This document shows, piece after piece, positions 41,389-52,000 of a stretch of DNA of 64,000 nucleotides. The notes under the pieces are model-generated. The model ran no database searches. It had not been told where the DNA came from and worked only from the letters and a program-made list of their open reading frames with translations. How positions within the stretch are numbered: position 1 is the first letter of the stretch; every line of letters starts with the position of its first letter. Source of the DNA: Bombyx mori (taxonomy: Eukaryota > Arthropoda > Insecta > Lepidoptera > Bombycidae); the NCBI RefSeq assembly GCF_030269925.1, contig NC_085112.1, positions 15,191,501 to 15,255,500 on the forward strand, read 5' to 3'. Both the position numbers and the translations under genes were made by a program.

Positions 41389-44300
41389 CTACAGTTTAAT
41401 GTTATTTTGGTTAATGAATGAACTAAGAATATAAACGAAAGGGGAGTTGACAAGGGAAAGAAGAGATTTGAGATCAATGGGGCGAGGAATATCAGGAGGA
41501 AGGAGATCATAGAGGGAGGAAGATAGACGAGGACAACTGAAAAACATGTGATTTGGAGAGCCTTCGTCAAGACCACATTCGCAAATAGAACTATCCCTGA
41601 TATGAAGTTTAGCCAGATGGACGGGGGTACACGTATGGCCTAGCCTTAATCTACAGATCGTACTTGTAACGCGTTTATGTAAATCTTTGAAGTTGCAGAA
41701 CCAAGGTCGGAGAGGAATAAAGCCTTGAATATCAGCATAGTGTTTACCTTTAGAAAAACTAGTCTTTTGCCAACAAGAATTCCAAGAAGAAAGCAATCGT
41801 TGTTTAGCTATTGGGAGTAAATCATTAGAATAAACTCTGTAATGATCCATACAGCCAGTTGTTGTGGCGTCTTTGGCACAAAGATCTGCAGTTTCATTAC
41901 CTAAAATGCCACTGTGGCCAGGCAACCAAGCAAGGACAACTTCAATGTTTTTAGAATGGCAGCTGAAAAGTAAATTTTTAATTTTTAGTATGTAAGGAAA
42001 TTTAGATTTTGATTTAAATTGGTTACCAACGATAGCCTGTAAACAACTCTTAGAATCTGTAAGAATAACAGATTTATTTAGATTATGGGACTCAATGAAT
42101 GATAATGCTTCCAGAATAGCTATGGACTCACCAGAGAAGACTGAAGCTTGAGGGGGGCATTTAAAATTGAGAATCACATTGTATTTGGGAATCCAGACAG
42201 CGGAGCCAACACAACCCTGGTCTGACAACTTAGAAGCATCAGTGTAAATGATGAGCCAATCGGACCAATGTTTGGCGATGTATCTATTTAACTGGGAATT
42301 TGCAGAATGACATTTTTTTTCTATGCCGAGATCTAAAAGAACTTGAGGCTGAAAGATAAGAGCCTTAAAAGAGATGTCGAAAAGAGGAAATTTTTGATAC
42401 TGAGATACAGGACAAGGCAGGCGAAGATAGCTGACAAAACTATTGAAAAGGCAGGGATAATCCTTGTGGTACCAATATTTATTAGAAGAGATAAAATCAG
42501 AAAGGATATGGAGTTTAGAGATAAGAGGATGATAAGGAGATTGAATGACTTTAAAAAGGAACCGGTCAGATAAGTATTGTCTTCTAAGGAATAAGGGAGC
42601 ATCGCCGCATTCTACCTGAAGAGCATTAATAGGTGACGATTTCATAGCTCCACAGATTAATCTCAGACATTTAGATTGAAGTTTGTCAAGGGAACTCATA
42701 GCAGATTTGTTACAAGGGTCAAGAAGGAAAGTGCCATAGTCTAAGTGACTACGTACTAAGGCGTTATACAAAAGTTTTTGAGTATAGGGGTGACAGCCCC
42801 ACCAGACACCAGACAAGGAACGCAGAATGTTAATATTTTTCTCACATTTTTTAACAATATGATTAATATGATGGACACCAGTTAATCTAGAATCTAATAC
42901 AACACCAAGAAATTTCACATTGTCTACAACCGAAAAATTTTGTTGATCGTAAGATATTGAAACGTTGGGACAAGATCTGGACCGAGAGAAAACAACCACT
43001 TTGCTTTTAGGAATAGATAGGGACAGACCGTGGTCTGAGAGCCAGTCTTGGAGATAGCCTATGCCTGAGTTTAGGCGAGAAGAGGCCTCATCAATATTCT
43101 TAGAAGAAACGTAAAGTGCGAGATCATCAGCATATTGTAGAACTTGACAAAAGGAATTAACCGAAAGCTCTAAATCGTACGTATAAATACTGTAAAGTAA
43201 CGGGCTGAGGACTGACCCTTGGGGGAGCCCCTTCCACAGCTGTCTGGGAGAGGAAGAATAATTTGGAGCACGAATATATACGAATCTAGGAGACAGGAGA
43301 TTAAAAACTATGTTTACAATCTTCACAGGAATACTCAGCTGGAGCATTTTCTGCCTGAGCACTGGAAGAAGAACATTGTCATACGCAGATGACACGTCCA
43401 GAAAAACACCTACCAAAGACTCATTTTTAGAGAAGGAAATACGTACGTCTGTTACAAATATGCTTAAACTATCCATAGTGCTAAAACCTTTTCGGAATCC
43501 AAACTGAGATTTAGCTAATATGTTCCTATTTTCTACAATCCATTCCAAACGGTTCTTGATTAAATGTTCCAATATCTTAGCCATTGTACAGGACAAAGCG
43601 ATTGGCCGATAGCTAGAAGGGTCAGAGCTGGGCTTTCCAGGTTTTAAAATAGGGATGATAATTTGAGTCCTCCATTCGTGAGGTGGAGTTCCAGATAAAA
43701 ATATATTATTAAGAATGGAAAGGAATACCTGTTTTACAGAGTTACTGCTTTTGAAAATAAATGAGTATGGAATCCCATCAATTCCTGGGGATGAATCACT
43801 TAAACCCTCCAAGACAGCTGAAAGTTCCTCCCAAGAAAAAGGAGATTCAAAATCATCAGTAGGGTTACAGGGTAAAGTGGAGGGAAAAGTTTCTTCCAAG
43901 CAAGGTACAGAAGGAGGGGCTAACCTACAGGAGAAATGTTCAACCCAGTCAGAAGGATCGTTAGATGAGATGACAAGAGCAGGAACAGAGCAGCGATATC
44001 GTCTCATATTCTTCCAAACTTTAGAAGGAGGAGTAATAGGAGAGAGCTCCTCGCAAAAACGCAACCAACCAGATCTTTTCTTTTCTGATAAAAGTCTTAC
44101 AGTCTTGGCTGCAATTCTCTGGTAAGAGATGAAATTTTCTGGGCTCATAGCAACCGAATAAACATCCTCCGCCTCTGATCTGTTCTGGCAAGCTTGAGTG
44201 CACTCAGAATCCCACCACGGGGGAGAAGGGATTTTACATCTAGCAGTGTTTTTGAGAGGTATAGAATTAGCAGCAGAAGAAAGAAGAGCGTTTCTGAAAC

Positions 44301-45096
44301 ATACGTAAGAAGAAAGGACATTGACAGGGTTAATCAAAGGAATATTCTTTATTTCTTGATCTAAATGAGATCTGAATTGAGACCAATCAGCTCTGTGAAT
44401 ATTAAATTTTAAGAGAGGTGGAAGGGAAGCAGTAGGAATAGAATGAAGGGAATCAGGAATTGACAGAATGATAGTAAAGTGATCACTACCATGAGTGGAA
44501 GAAAGGACAGACCAGGAGAGGCTAGAAGCCAAGGAAGGAGAAGTTAAGGAAAGGTCCACAGCAGTCTTTGGATTCTGAGATGGAGGAACTCTGCGAGTAG
44601 GGGACCCGTCATTCAGTAAACACAAATCAAGTTCATCACAGAGATCAAGAAAAGGAAAAGAAATAGAATCACAGTAATAACAGCCCCAAGATGTATGGTG
44701 AATATTAAAATCACCAAGGATAAGGATAGGTGGAGGAAGACTTATAATAATAGTTTTTAATTCAGAGAGAATAGCTAAGTTAGGTTCAGGGATGTAGATG
44801 GAGAGGAAAGAAATATTATTAACTCTAACAGCAACAGCAAAAATGCTATTACTGTGGGAAGGAAGGGAGATTTGTTTAAATATCACATTTCTAGATACTA
44901 AAATAGCAGAACCAGCATAACCATCTAACCTATCGTCCCGGAGACATGAGAAACCCGGGATCCTAAAGTTGGACCCGGGCTTAAGCCATGTCTCCTGGAC
45001 AGCAAAGATAGAAGGTTTGTGTTTATTAATAAGGGTGATGATATCATTCTTCTTGTGACGAATGCTGTGACAATTCCATTGTAGGAATTTGGGCAT
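41389..45096 (-). CDS. LINE ORF2: APE endonuclease, reverse transcriptase, RNase H
   Basis: Makes and primes cDNA at the target (target-primed reverse transcription). The likely start is the Met before PKFLQWNCHSIRHKK; an earlier Met at 45162 in the same frame is possible. Endonuclease (about 1-220): ETWLKPG, LGDFNIHHTSWG and HGSDHF. RT (about 430-710): SYRPIALSC, FLDVSSAYDN, GLPQGSVLSPLL, YADDLALY and FLGVVLD. RNase H (about 890-1020): IYTDASK, ESIAILEAL, LTDSKS and WLPGHSGILGNETAD. The C-terminal Cys/His part has CECGLDEGSPNHMFFSC. All catalytic residues are visible and no stop interrupts 1235 codons. It overlaps ORF1 by 53 bp in another frame. Confidence 0.9.
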   Translation of the reverse strand: MPKFLQWNCHSIRHKKNDIITLINKHKPSIFAVQETWLKPGSNFRIPGFSCLRDDRLDGYAGSAILVSRNVIFKQISLPSHSNSIFAVAVRVNNISFLSIYIPEPNLAILSELKTIIISLPPPILILGDFNIHHTSWGCYYCDSISFPFLDLCDELDLCLLNDGSPTRRVPPSQNPKTAVDLSLTSPSLASSLSWSVLSSTHGSDHFTIILSIPDSLHSIPTASLPPLLKFNIHRADWSQFRSHLDQEIKNIPLINPVNVLSSYVCFRNALLSSAANSIPLKNTARCKIPSPPWWDSECTQACQNRSEAEDVYSVAMSPENFISYQRIAAKTVRLLSEKKRSGWLRFCEELSPITPPSKVWKNMRRYRCSVPALVISSNDPSDWVEHFSCRLAPPSVPCLEETFPSTLPCNPTDDFESPFSWEELSAVLEGLSDSSPGIDGIPYSFIFKSSNSVKQVFLSILNNIFLSGTPPHEWRTQIIIPILKPGKPSSDPSSYRPIALSCTMAKILEHLIKNRLEWIVENRNILAKSQFGFRKGFSTMDSLSIFVTDVRISFSKNESLVGVFLDVSSAYDNVLLPVLRQKMLQLSIPVKIVNIVFNLLSPRFVYIRAPNYSSSPRQLWKGLPQGSVLSPLLYSIYTYDLELSVNSFCQVLQYADDLALYVSSKNIDEASSRLNSGIGYLQDWLSDHGLSLSIPKSKVVVFSRSRSCPNVSISYDQQNFSVVDNVKFLGVVLDSRLTGVHHINHIVKKCEKNINILRSLSGVWWGCHPYTQKLLYNALVRSHLDYGTFLLDPCNKSAMSSLDKLQSKCLRLICGAMKSSPINALQVECGDAPLFLRRQYLSDRFLFKVIQSPYHPLISKLHILSDFISSNKYWYHKDYPCLFNSFVSYLRLPCPVSQYQKFPLFDISFKALIFQPQVLLDLGIEKKCHSANSQLNRYIAKHWSDWLIIYTDASKLSDQGCVGSAVWIPKYNVILNFKCPPQASVFSGESIAILEALSFIESHNLNKSVILTDSKSCLQAIVGNQFKSKSKFPYILKIKNLLFSCHSKNIEVVLAWLPGHSGILGNETADLCAKDATTTGCMDHYRVYSNDLLPIAKQRLLSSWNSCWQKTSFSKGKHYADIQGFIPLRPWFCNFKDLHKRVTSTICRLRLGHTCTPVHLAKLHIRDSSICECGLDEGSPNHMFFSCPRLSSSLYDLLPPDIPRPIDLKSLLSLVNSPFVYILSSFINQNNIKL

Positions 45097-46480
45097 TTTT
45101 AATAATTTTATTAAGCTCAGTAAGTTTAGATATGACATTGTTCGGTAGTTCAAAGTCCCCAAAACGGGAAAATATATTTAAAATTGTAGAAAGTAAGAGA
45201 TCCAGGAGATTGTCATTGGGAGAAACATCATCTGAAGGATAGGCACTCCCATTAGGGAGACTAGAAGGGGGAGTACTAACAATAGCTTGATGAGCTTGCC
45301 TATTATAACCTGGACTGGATGCCGGAGCTGGAGGGGATTTTTGGGTACAGTAAGTGCGACGGTACGAGACTGAATTGGATATGGCTTGGGTGTGGGGAGA
45401 AGATTGGGTTAGGGTTTGGGAAGATTGAGTGGGAAACGGGGGGGGAGGCGTACGAGAAATGTCTGCAAAAGATCTTCTGACTTGTGGAAACCTGACTGAT
45501 GCTTCATTGTATGAGATATTTTCTTGTGACATCACCAGTTTGATAGATTTCTGTCTAGAATATTCAGGGCAAGATGTATCAATGGCTTTATGGTTACCAG
45601 AGCAAAACAAACAGGTAGGTATAGGCGATAAACTATTACAGTCAATGCCAGAGTGAGATTTCGCACAGATAAAACAACGCGCATTTGACCGGCATTGCGT
45701 AGCAACATGTCCAAACCTGCAGCAATTATTGCATTGTATTGTTGGTAAAATATATGTCTGAACTGGGAGGGAATTGAAAAAGCAGTAAACTCTATCAGGA
45801 AGCTTTTGGCCAATAAATGTAAGAACAACTGTCGGAGTTGGAGTCCAAATAGGAGTGTTGTTTTCGGTTGATTTTTTATTGAGCCGTCGGGCTCTGATGA
45901 CACGTCCAAAGCCATCAGGAACTTCAATGGAAGAAACTAATTCTTCTAAGGTCCACTCTACGGGAACGCCTCTTACAATACCCATGCGAGTCACATTATA
46001 CGAAGGTATGATAGCATTATATTTAGCTGCAGCAAGACCTGGGTGATCCAGGAAAGAATTTGCGGCAACAGCAGTTTTAAATTGGACTGAGACTCGGTTT
46101 CGGCCGATACGTTTAACGCCGTCTTTAGCAACGTCCTTGATATTATTGTGATGTAAAAAGTGACCAAATTTAATTGGGCGTAGTGTAACACTAGCCGAAG
46201 ACTCGCAATCTTTGCTTACGTGGATCAAAAAAGGAGCAACATCGTGATCCAAATATCGTTTTCTGTTTCCGTCATATTCTGGTAGGGAATACACAGATTG
46301 AACAGATCCGATTACTTGCGCTACTGTATTTTTCTTTGGTGGTAAAGAGGAATCATCAGAATTTGGAGGCGTTTGTCTTTTTCTAGAAGGATATATTACC
46401 TCCGTGTCCATTGGGATTGATGAGTTAGTTGGGTCAAGAATATTACCTCCCCCGGGATCGGGGGGGTCAACGCCGTTCAT
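45044..46480 (-). CDS. LINE ORF1: Gag-like RNA-binding protein with three zinc knuckles
   Basis: 478 residues, expected to bind element RNA and form ribonucleoprotein particles. The N-terminus is Pro/Asp-rich (MNGVDPPDPGGG) with a basic PSRKRQTPP. A middle RRM-like domain (about 80-240) precedes three CCHC knuckles: CNNCCRFGHVATQC, CFICAKSHSGIDC and CLFCSGNHKAIDTSC (about 255-310). A Pro/Ser/Gln-rich tail follows. The frame is intact. ORF2 begins inside its last 53 bases. Confidence 0.88.
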   Translation of the reverse strand: MNGVDPPDPGGGNILDPTNSSIPMDTEVIYPSRKRQTPPNSDDSSLPPKKNTVAQVIGSVQSVYSLPEYDGNRKRYLDHDVAPFLIHVSKDCESSASVTLRPIKFGHFLHHNNIKDVAKDGVKRIGRNRVSVQFKTAVAANSFLDHPGLAAAKYNAIIPSYNVTRMGIVRGVPVEWTLEELVSSIEVPDGFGRVIRARRLNKKSTENNTPIWTPTPTVVLTFIGQKLPDRVYCFFNSLPVQTYILPTIQCNNCCRFGHVATQCRSNARCFICAKSHSGIDCNSLSPIPTCLFCSGNHKAIDTSCPEYSRQKSIKLVMSQENISYNEASVRFPQVRRSFADISRTPPPPFPTQSSQTLTQSSPHTQAISNSVSYRRTYCTQKSPPAPASSPGYNRQAHQAIVSTPPSSLPNGSAYPSDDVSPNDNLLDLLLSTILNIFSRFGDFELPNNVISKLTELNKIIKNAQIPTMELSQHSSQEE

Positions 46481-46892
46481 AATTACACTATTTACACTAA
46501 ACTACTATATTATAATACTTACAAATAAGACAACACACTTATATAAACACACAAAACTAGTAATTAGCTATTCAACAGGGAATATAACGCAATAAAGCAC
46601 CCGAAAATTATTAAACAACCAAAACACTTGCTTCAAACACTCAACCTCGAAGTCATTTTACTGCTTTCGCCGCAAACCCAACGAACATTTTGTTTGGTTT
46701 TGTTGTCATTTTATTATTTCTTTGACCGAAGTTAACAGGTACAAGAACGTCGCCCATAATGCCAAGTTGCTTATAGTTTTCAAGCAAAAAGTTTCAAGAA
46801 AAAATAACATGCAACCTTACACTTTTTATTTAATTTTTCTCTTAATTTTATTTTATATTCGTGAATAAATATTAGACGTGCGTATTCCCTTA

Positions 46893-47432
46893 TGCCGGCC
46901 ACTGACATGCGCGCAAATATTCGTACATTGTACGAATGTTTGCGCGCATGTGAAGGGCCGTCAAACATTCATTCGCAAACCTAGCGGCTGTGCAAATGGG
47001 TTCGCATACTCAATTTGCGAACCCGTTTGCGCTTCTTCCTACACTTGTTTACGAATGTCTCACGAATTTCTCCTCCTTTTTAATTCATCAATAGAACATT
47101 GAAAAGAAAAAGAGTTTTGAATTCTTTCCCAGACATCATTAACAGCCATGCTGTTTTTATGGGATTTCTTTTGATGAAGATACGCTACACAGTAGACGTC
47201 ACGAACTATGAAAATGACGATACGTCCGTTACCTTCGCAATCGTCGGCGCAACTGGGCAAGCGAATGTGTGGGAGACTACGCGAAGGTTCGAGGTTCGCG
47301 CGCTTTGATGTTTGTTAAAAAACCGACACCGCTTGGAAAACCACGAATGAAGCGAAAACTTTGCATAATCATTCGCAAATGTCGTCCGACACTTGCGGGT
47401 TTGTGTATTCGTGCGCATGTGAGTGACCGGTG
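46893..47432. mobile_element. PIF/Harbinger-type MITE with TTA target site
   Basis: TGCCGGCCACTGACATGCGC and, reverse complemented right end, CACCGGTCACTCACATGCGC. TTA flanks both sides (46890-46892, 47433-47435). CpG-rich with repeated TTCGCAAAC/GTTTGCGAA motifs; no transposase. Confidence 0.75.
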
Positions 47433-47446
47433 TTAGAACTGTTTCA

Positions 47447-48543
47447 GCCTGGCCACGGGACATTCGCCGATGCGAATATTCGCGCGGTGCGAACGGCGAA
47501 GCGTCTAGCGACTAAAACAAGCGCATAGAAATGTACCTAACAAGCCACGCGCACCGGCGACCGGCGAAGCGACCGGCGAAATGTACCGAGCGAATCGCGC
47601 GATGCGGCGGGCGAGCAAAACAAATGCATGAATACGGACGGCGCGAGCCACGGAGTCGAGCGGTAGTCGCGGCGAATAGTGCAGTGATTAAATGAGTTTA
47701 GTTGTTTTCGCCGCGAAAAATTAACGCCGAAATTTTTATATTTTTTATTTATTTTTTATTTTATATTTTTAAAGTCGTCGTGGCCTAACGGACGTCCGGT
47801 GCAATCGTGTTGAGCGATGCACCGGTGTTCGAATATCAGGCGGGTACCAATTTTTGTAATGAAATACGTACTCAACAACACTCAACGTTCACGATTGATT
47901 TCCACGGTGAAGGAATAACATCGTGTGATAAAAATGAAATCTTCAAAATAATAATTTGCGTAATTACTGGTGGTAGGACCTCTTGTGAGTCTACACGGGT
48001 GGGTACTACCACCCTGCCTATTTCTGCCGTGAAGTAGTAATGCGTTTCGGTTTGAAGGGTGAGGCAGCCATTATAACTATACTTGAGACCTTAGAACTTA
48101 TATCTCAAGGTGGGTGGCGCATTTACGTTGTGGATGTCTATGGGCTCCAGTAACCACTTAACACAAGGTGGGCTGTGAGCTCGTCCACCCATCTAAGCAA
48201 TAAAAAAATAAAATAGCTGAAATACTAGCTAGACCAGCTATTTGGAAGTCTAGCCACCCAAAGTATTTCTCGTACTTCTTGTGGAATTCTCCATCTATAG
48301 GTATACTCCGATTCTTATTCAAATCATGTACTTCACAATCTTTTCCAAATAATAGGTCCTGAACCAAAAAACTATTAATTTGTAAGCAATATCGAGATAA
48401 TTTCGATATAGACATTTCGCTGTCGGACTTCCTTACTAGTCGCGGCGGCGAACGTGAGTACCCGTGGCCTGCAAACGGTGCTGCGCGAATGGTCGCCTCG
48501 CCCACCGCTTCGCTGTTCGCACCGCCGATCCCCGTGGCCAGGC
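47447..48543. mobile_element. CpG-rich TIR element with a Bm1 inside
   Basis: GCCTGGCCACGGG at 47447 and its inverse CCCGTGGCCAGGC at 48531-48543. Subterminal GCGAAGCG/CGCTTCGC motifs are shared. A Bm1 copy (47771-48208) splits it. A minus-strand frame 48505-48225 stays open and includes SISKLSRYCLQINSFLVQDL, not recognised. No target duplication established. Confidence 0.5.
47771..48208 (+). repeat. Bm1 SINE, full length
   Basis: AAGTCGTCGTGGCCTAACGG head (with a 7-bp loss in ATAAGACG), TGTTCGAATATCAGGCGGGT, tail CTAAGCAATAAAAAAATAAAA. Inserted in the TIR element above. Confidence 0.92.
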
Positions 48544-48559
48544 CGTTTGGTGTCTGATT

Positions 48560-48880
48560 GTGTTTTATTATTTTTTGTATTTATTATTTTGTCATGTTAA
48601 GTGTTTCTTCAAGTTTAAATGCGTAATAAAGGTGGCTTATTAACGTTTATTAATGTTTAGTATCTGTGAAAGTGCACAAATGTAGGAAAATATGCTCCAT
48701 TTAGTAGGATCCTCCAAAAAAATCCACCGAAAGAGTCTCAGTAAATGACCATCATTTTACTGAGATTATATTTCATCCCATATCATCTCATCTCATCTCA
48801 ATTTCATTTCATGCCATTTTTCATATTAATCAACTTCATTTCATTTCATAAAATCATATTTCATAAAAAAAATTATAAAA
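48560..48880 (+). repeat. Family D copy, diverged
   Basis: GTGTTTCTTCAAGTTTAAAT to CATTTCATAAAATCATATTT. The hairpin core TCTCAGTAAA/TTTACTGAGA is kept (48736-48766). About 210 bp upstream of the mRpL1 start codon. Confidence 0.7.
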
Positions 48881-49091
48881 GATTAGACTGTATGGTGTGA
48901 TATCCTTGCCTTTCCATTTGGAAAAATAAAACTACTACTACATTATGGTTAACCTGAAAAACTAAACAAATTATTTTAATATTATTTATTAAAATTTAAA
49001 AAGTACACAACATTGGGTCCATAGAAAATACACAAAACAAAATTAAAACTATAGATAAATCTGAAATCATATAAATAAAATCTGCTTAACC

Positions 49092-52000
49092 ATGGCTGGG
49101 ACTATTTTCCGTACGTTTAGCTTTTTCTATTAATTAAGTGAATGTTGAGATGTTTTGTGTAAAAAAACATTTCTTTTTCAGGTTTGCTTTTGACCAATAC
49201 CACTTCAGCCCACAAAAATATTACAACTATTGTAAGTCCCAACATAACCAAGTAACCTTTTATTTTATTTAATCAATAAATAAATTAATGACTATAGGGC
49301 TGCTTAGATTCTCTGCCTAGACGTTTTTGTAGGGCCTTTTTTGTGATTAGAAGGTTTTTGATAAAGTCCAGCAAAAACATTTTTATTTATTACATAGATA
49401 GGTGGACGAGCTCACAGCCCACCTGGTGTTAAGTGGTTACTGGAGCCCATAGACATCTACAATGTAAATGCACCACCCACCTTGAGATATAAGTTCTAAG
49501 GTCTAAAGAATAGTTACAACGGCTGCCCCACTCTCAAACCGAAACGCATTACTGCTTTACGGCAGAAATAGGCAGGGTGGTGGTACCTACCGGTGCGGAC
49601 TCACAAGAGGTCCTACTTCCAGTAAAAACTTACTGATAGTTATGTGACACCTACTATTGCTCGCTCTTTCGGTGTGGTCTCCACTGAGACCTATGCATGT
49701 TTATGGCTGATGATCTACCACTAATTCGCCTCATAAATATATATAAGCCTGTTACATCACCTCCAAGTTGAAATAAATGATTATATTCTGCCATTGTATT
49801 GAACTAATATCCCAAAGATTTGTCTTATTTTGTCCTTGATTGATAACAGACTCAATAAAACAAAAGTATGGATCGGTGTAAGGCCCTCAAAATCAAACTG
49901 GTTTTTATTCAAATAGACCTTTACAGGTACTTTTAAATTGTCTCATAACTTACAGATTTAAAATGATGTTTCACTGTCAGAAATAATTTCAAAAAACTGT
50001 GTGCATTCTGTCACATTGCATAATAAATTATATAATTTTTAGAGATCCATAAACACAGGAACGGTATTCTACGCAGCCAGAAAAGGTACAAGAGCTAAGG
50101 CACGTGCAAAAAAAATTCAAGTTGAAGTCACAAAAGTTGGTTTCATTCCGCACAATCAAAGAGGGAGAAAGTGAGTTTCTAATTTAACTGCAAAGCAACT
50201 GTGAACATAGATAGGTAATGTTAATGCAATATAAAGCTGCCAACCATTGGTTAATATATATATAAATTATTACTAGCAGACCCGGCCACACATTGCTGTG
50301 GCTAAGGTTTTTGTTTCTAAATAACATGTGGCCGGCTATACTAATACCAAAATTTTACAAAGTAAGAACAATTGAATTTCACTGTATTGAACTTACTACG
50401 AAATAAATTTCACTTATACTTTAGCCTCAGCAACACATGGTGTTTATGCCATTAAATTGTAGTTTATGTGAAACGTTGGTATTTTTAACACAGCGCCATC
50501 TATGAGATATTAATGTCAGACAGTATTACAATTGCCTGTAAAAATTAGTTTAAGATGCCATCTGTTTTAGACTTATGAAATTTACAATTAATAACAAAAA
50601 TCAACATAAGAAATCATTTTATTGTTAATTGATAAATATTGCGACCATTAATCGAAATAAAAACCATCCTATCTTTCAAGTTGGATCAAACTGCACACGG
50701 TGGCAAATTGAATTTAAAATCGATAAAGTAGTTTAGGAGTCCATCGTGGACAAACAATGTGACAAGTGATTTATATATATTAAGATTATTAACTTACAGC
50801 ACAAAATATGTTCCTAGTGTGACTTATAAAAATTAAGTTGCACTTGCAATTGAACAATGGTGCCAAATGGCTAATCATAAAGGAATAGAAATACTAATTT
50901 ATCAAGGATACATAATTTTAAAATCATTTGTAATTGTTACATTCTTATGTAATCAAAATATTTACCATGTAATATATGATGGAGGATTTTTTTATTTTTT
51001 TTTATTGCTTAGATGGGTGGACGAGCTCACAGCCCACCTGGTATTAAGTTGTTACTGGAGCCCATAGACATCTACAACGTAAATGCGCCACCCACCTTGA
51101 GATATAAGTTCTAAGGTCTCAGTATAGTTACAACGGCTACCCCACCCTTCAAACCGAAACGCATTACTGCTTCACGGCAGAAATAGGCAGGGCGGTGGTA
51201 CCTACCCGTGCGGACTCACAAGAGATCCTACCACCAGTGATTACGCAAATTATAATTTTCCGGGTTTGATTTTTATTGCACGATGTTATTCCTTCACTGT
51301 GGAAGCCAATCGTGAACATTTGTTAAGTACGTATTTCATTAGAAAAATTGGTACCCACCTGCGGGATTCGAACACCGATGCATCGCAACAACGAATGCAC
51401 CGGACGTCTTATCCTTTAGGCCACGACGACTAATGTACTGCTACGAGGATTAATGTACTGCTTGTTTTTAAAAAGCATGGTTGTAAGGGAGGTAGCTTGT
51501 GTTTAAAAATAGAAAAACAAACTTGCTCGCTAGCAGCAGTTTACAGTATTCTAGAGGTATGATCGCAGTTCATATTCAACTCTTTATTAAATGCCATTGG
51601 ATGGCCCAAATTATATTAAAACTAAAGTCTGGACTAATAATGTGACTTGACACATCACTAAAAACTAATCATGAGTAGCTCATTTAATTATTTTAATTAT
51701 TTGTCCTCACACTGACATATACAAATAGAGAAAAGATGAAAGAGAGCTATGAATAGAAAACGGCAAAATCAGCTGCTATTAAAATCACTAGACGATGAGC
51801 TTTGATCGGTTTTTTTTTTATAAATTGTGTTTTTCGGGTGTATTAACAACGCCATCTGCTGAAATACCTTTAGTGTTATTGTGTCTTTAAAAATAGTATT
51901 ATTATTCGCCAATAGATGTCTGGAAGAGGATTATTGAAAACACGATTAAAACAACATTTTCTGAAAATAAATCGTAGCTAAATCGATTTACCGCCCCCGA

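Larger units (their letters stand above)
41343..46520 (-). mobile_element. I/Jockey-group LINE with both ORFs open
   Basis: Contains overlapping ORF1 and ORF2. An 11-bp match GTCTTATTTGT (minus strand) at 46521-46531 and 41332-41342 is a likely target-site duplication; if so the element is 5.18 kb with a short 5' UTR and no poly-A, ending TATATATTGTGTGC. The RNase H domain points to the I group. The family name is not recognised. Confidence 0.75.

Noticed and set aside
42333..42602. Minor ORFs overlapping 41.4-46.5 kb on both strands
   Set aside because: All lie inside LINE ORF1 or ORF2 in other frames and have no domain.
46893..48543. CpG-rich stretch as a CpG-island promoter for mRpL1
   Set aside because: It is made of two TIR elements with clear ends; the mRpL1 start is at 49092 behind a further repeat, so a promoter role is unsupported.
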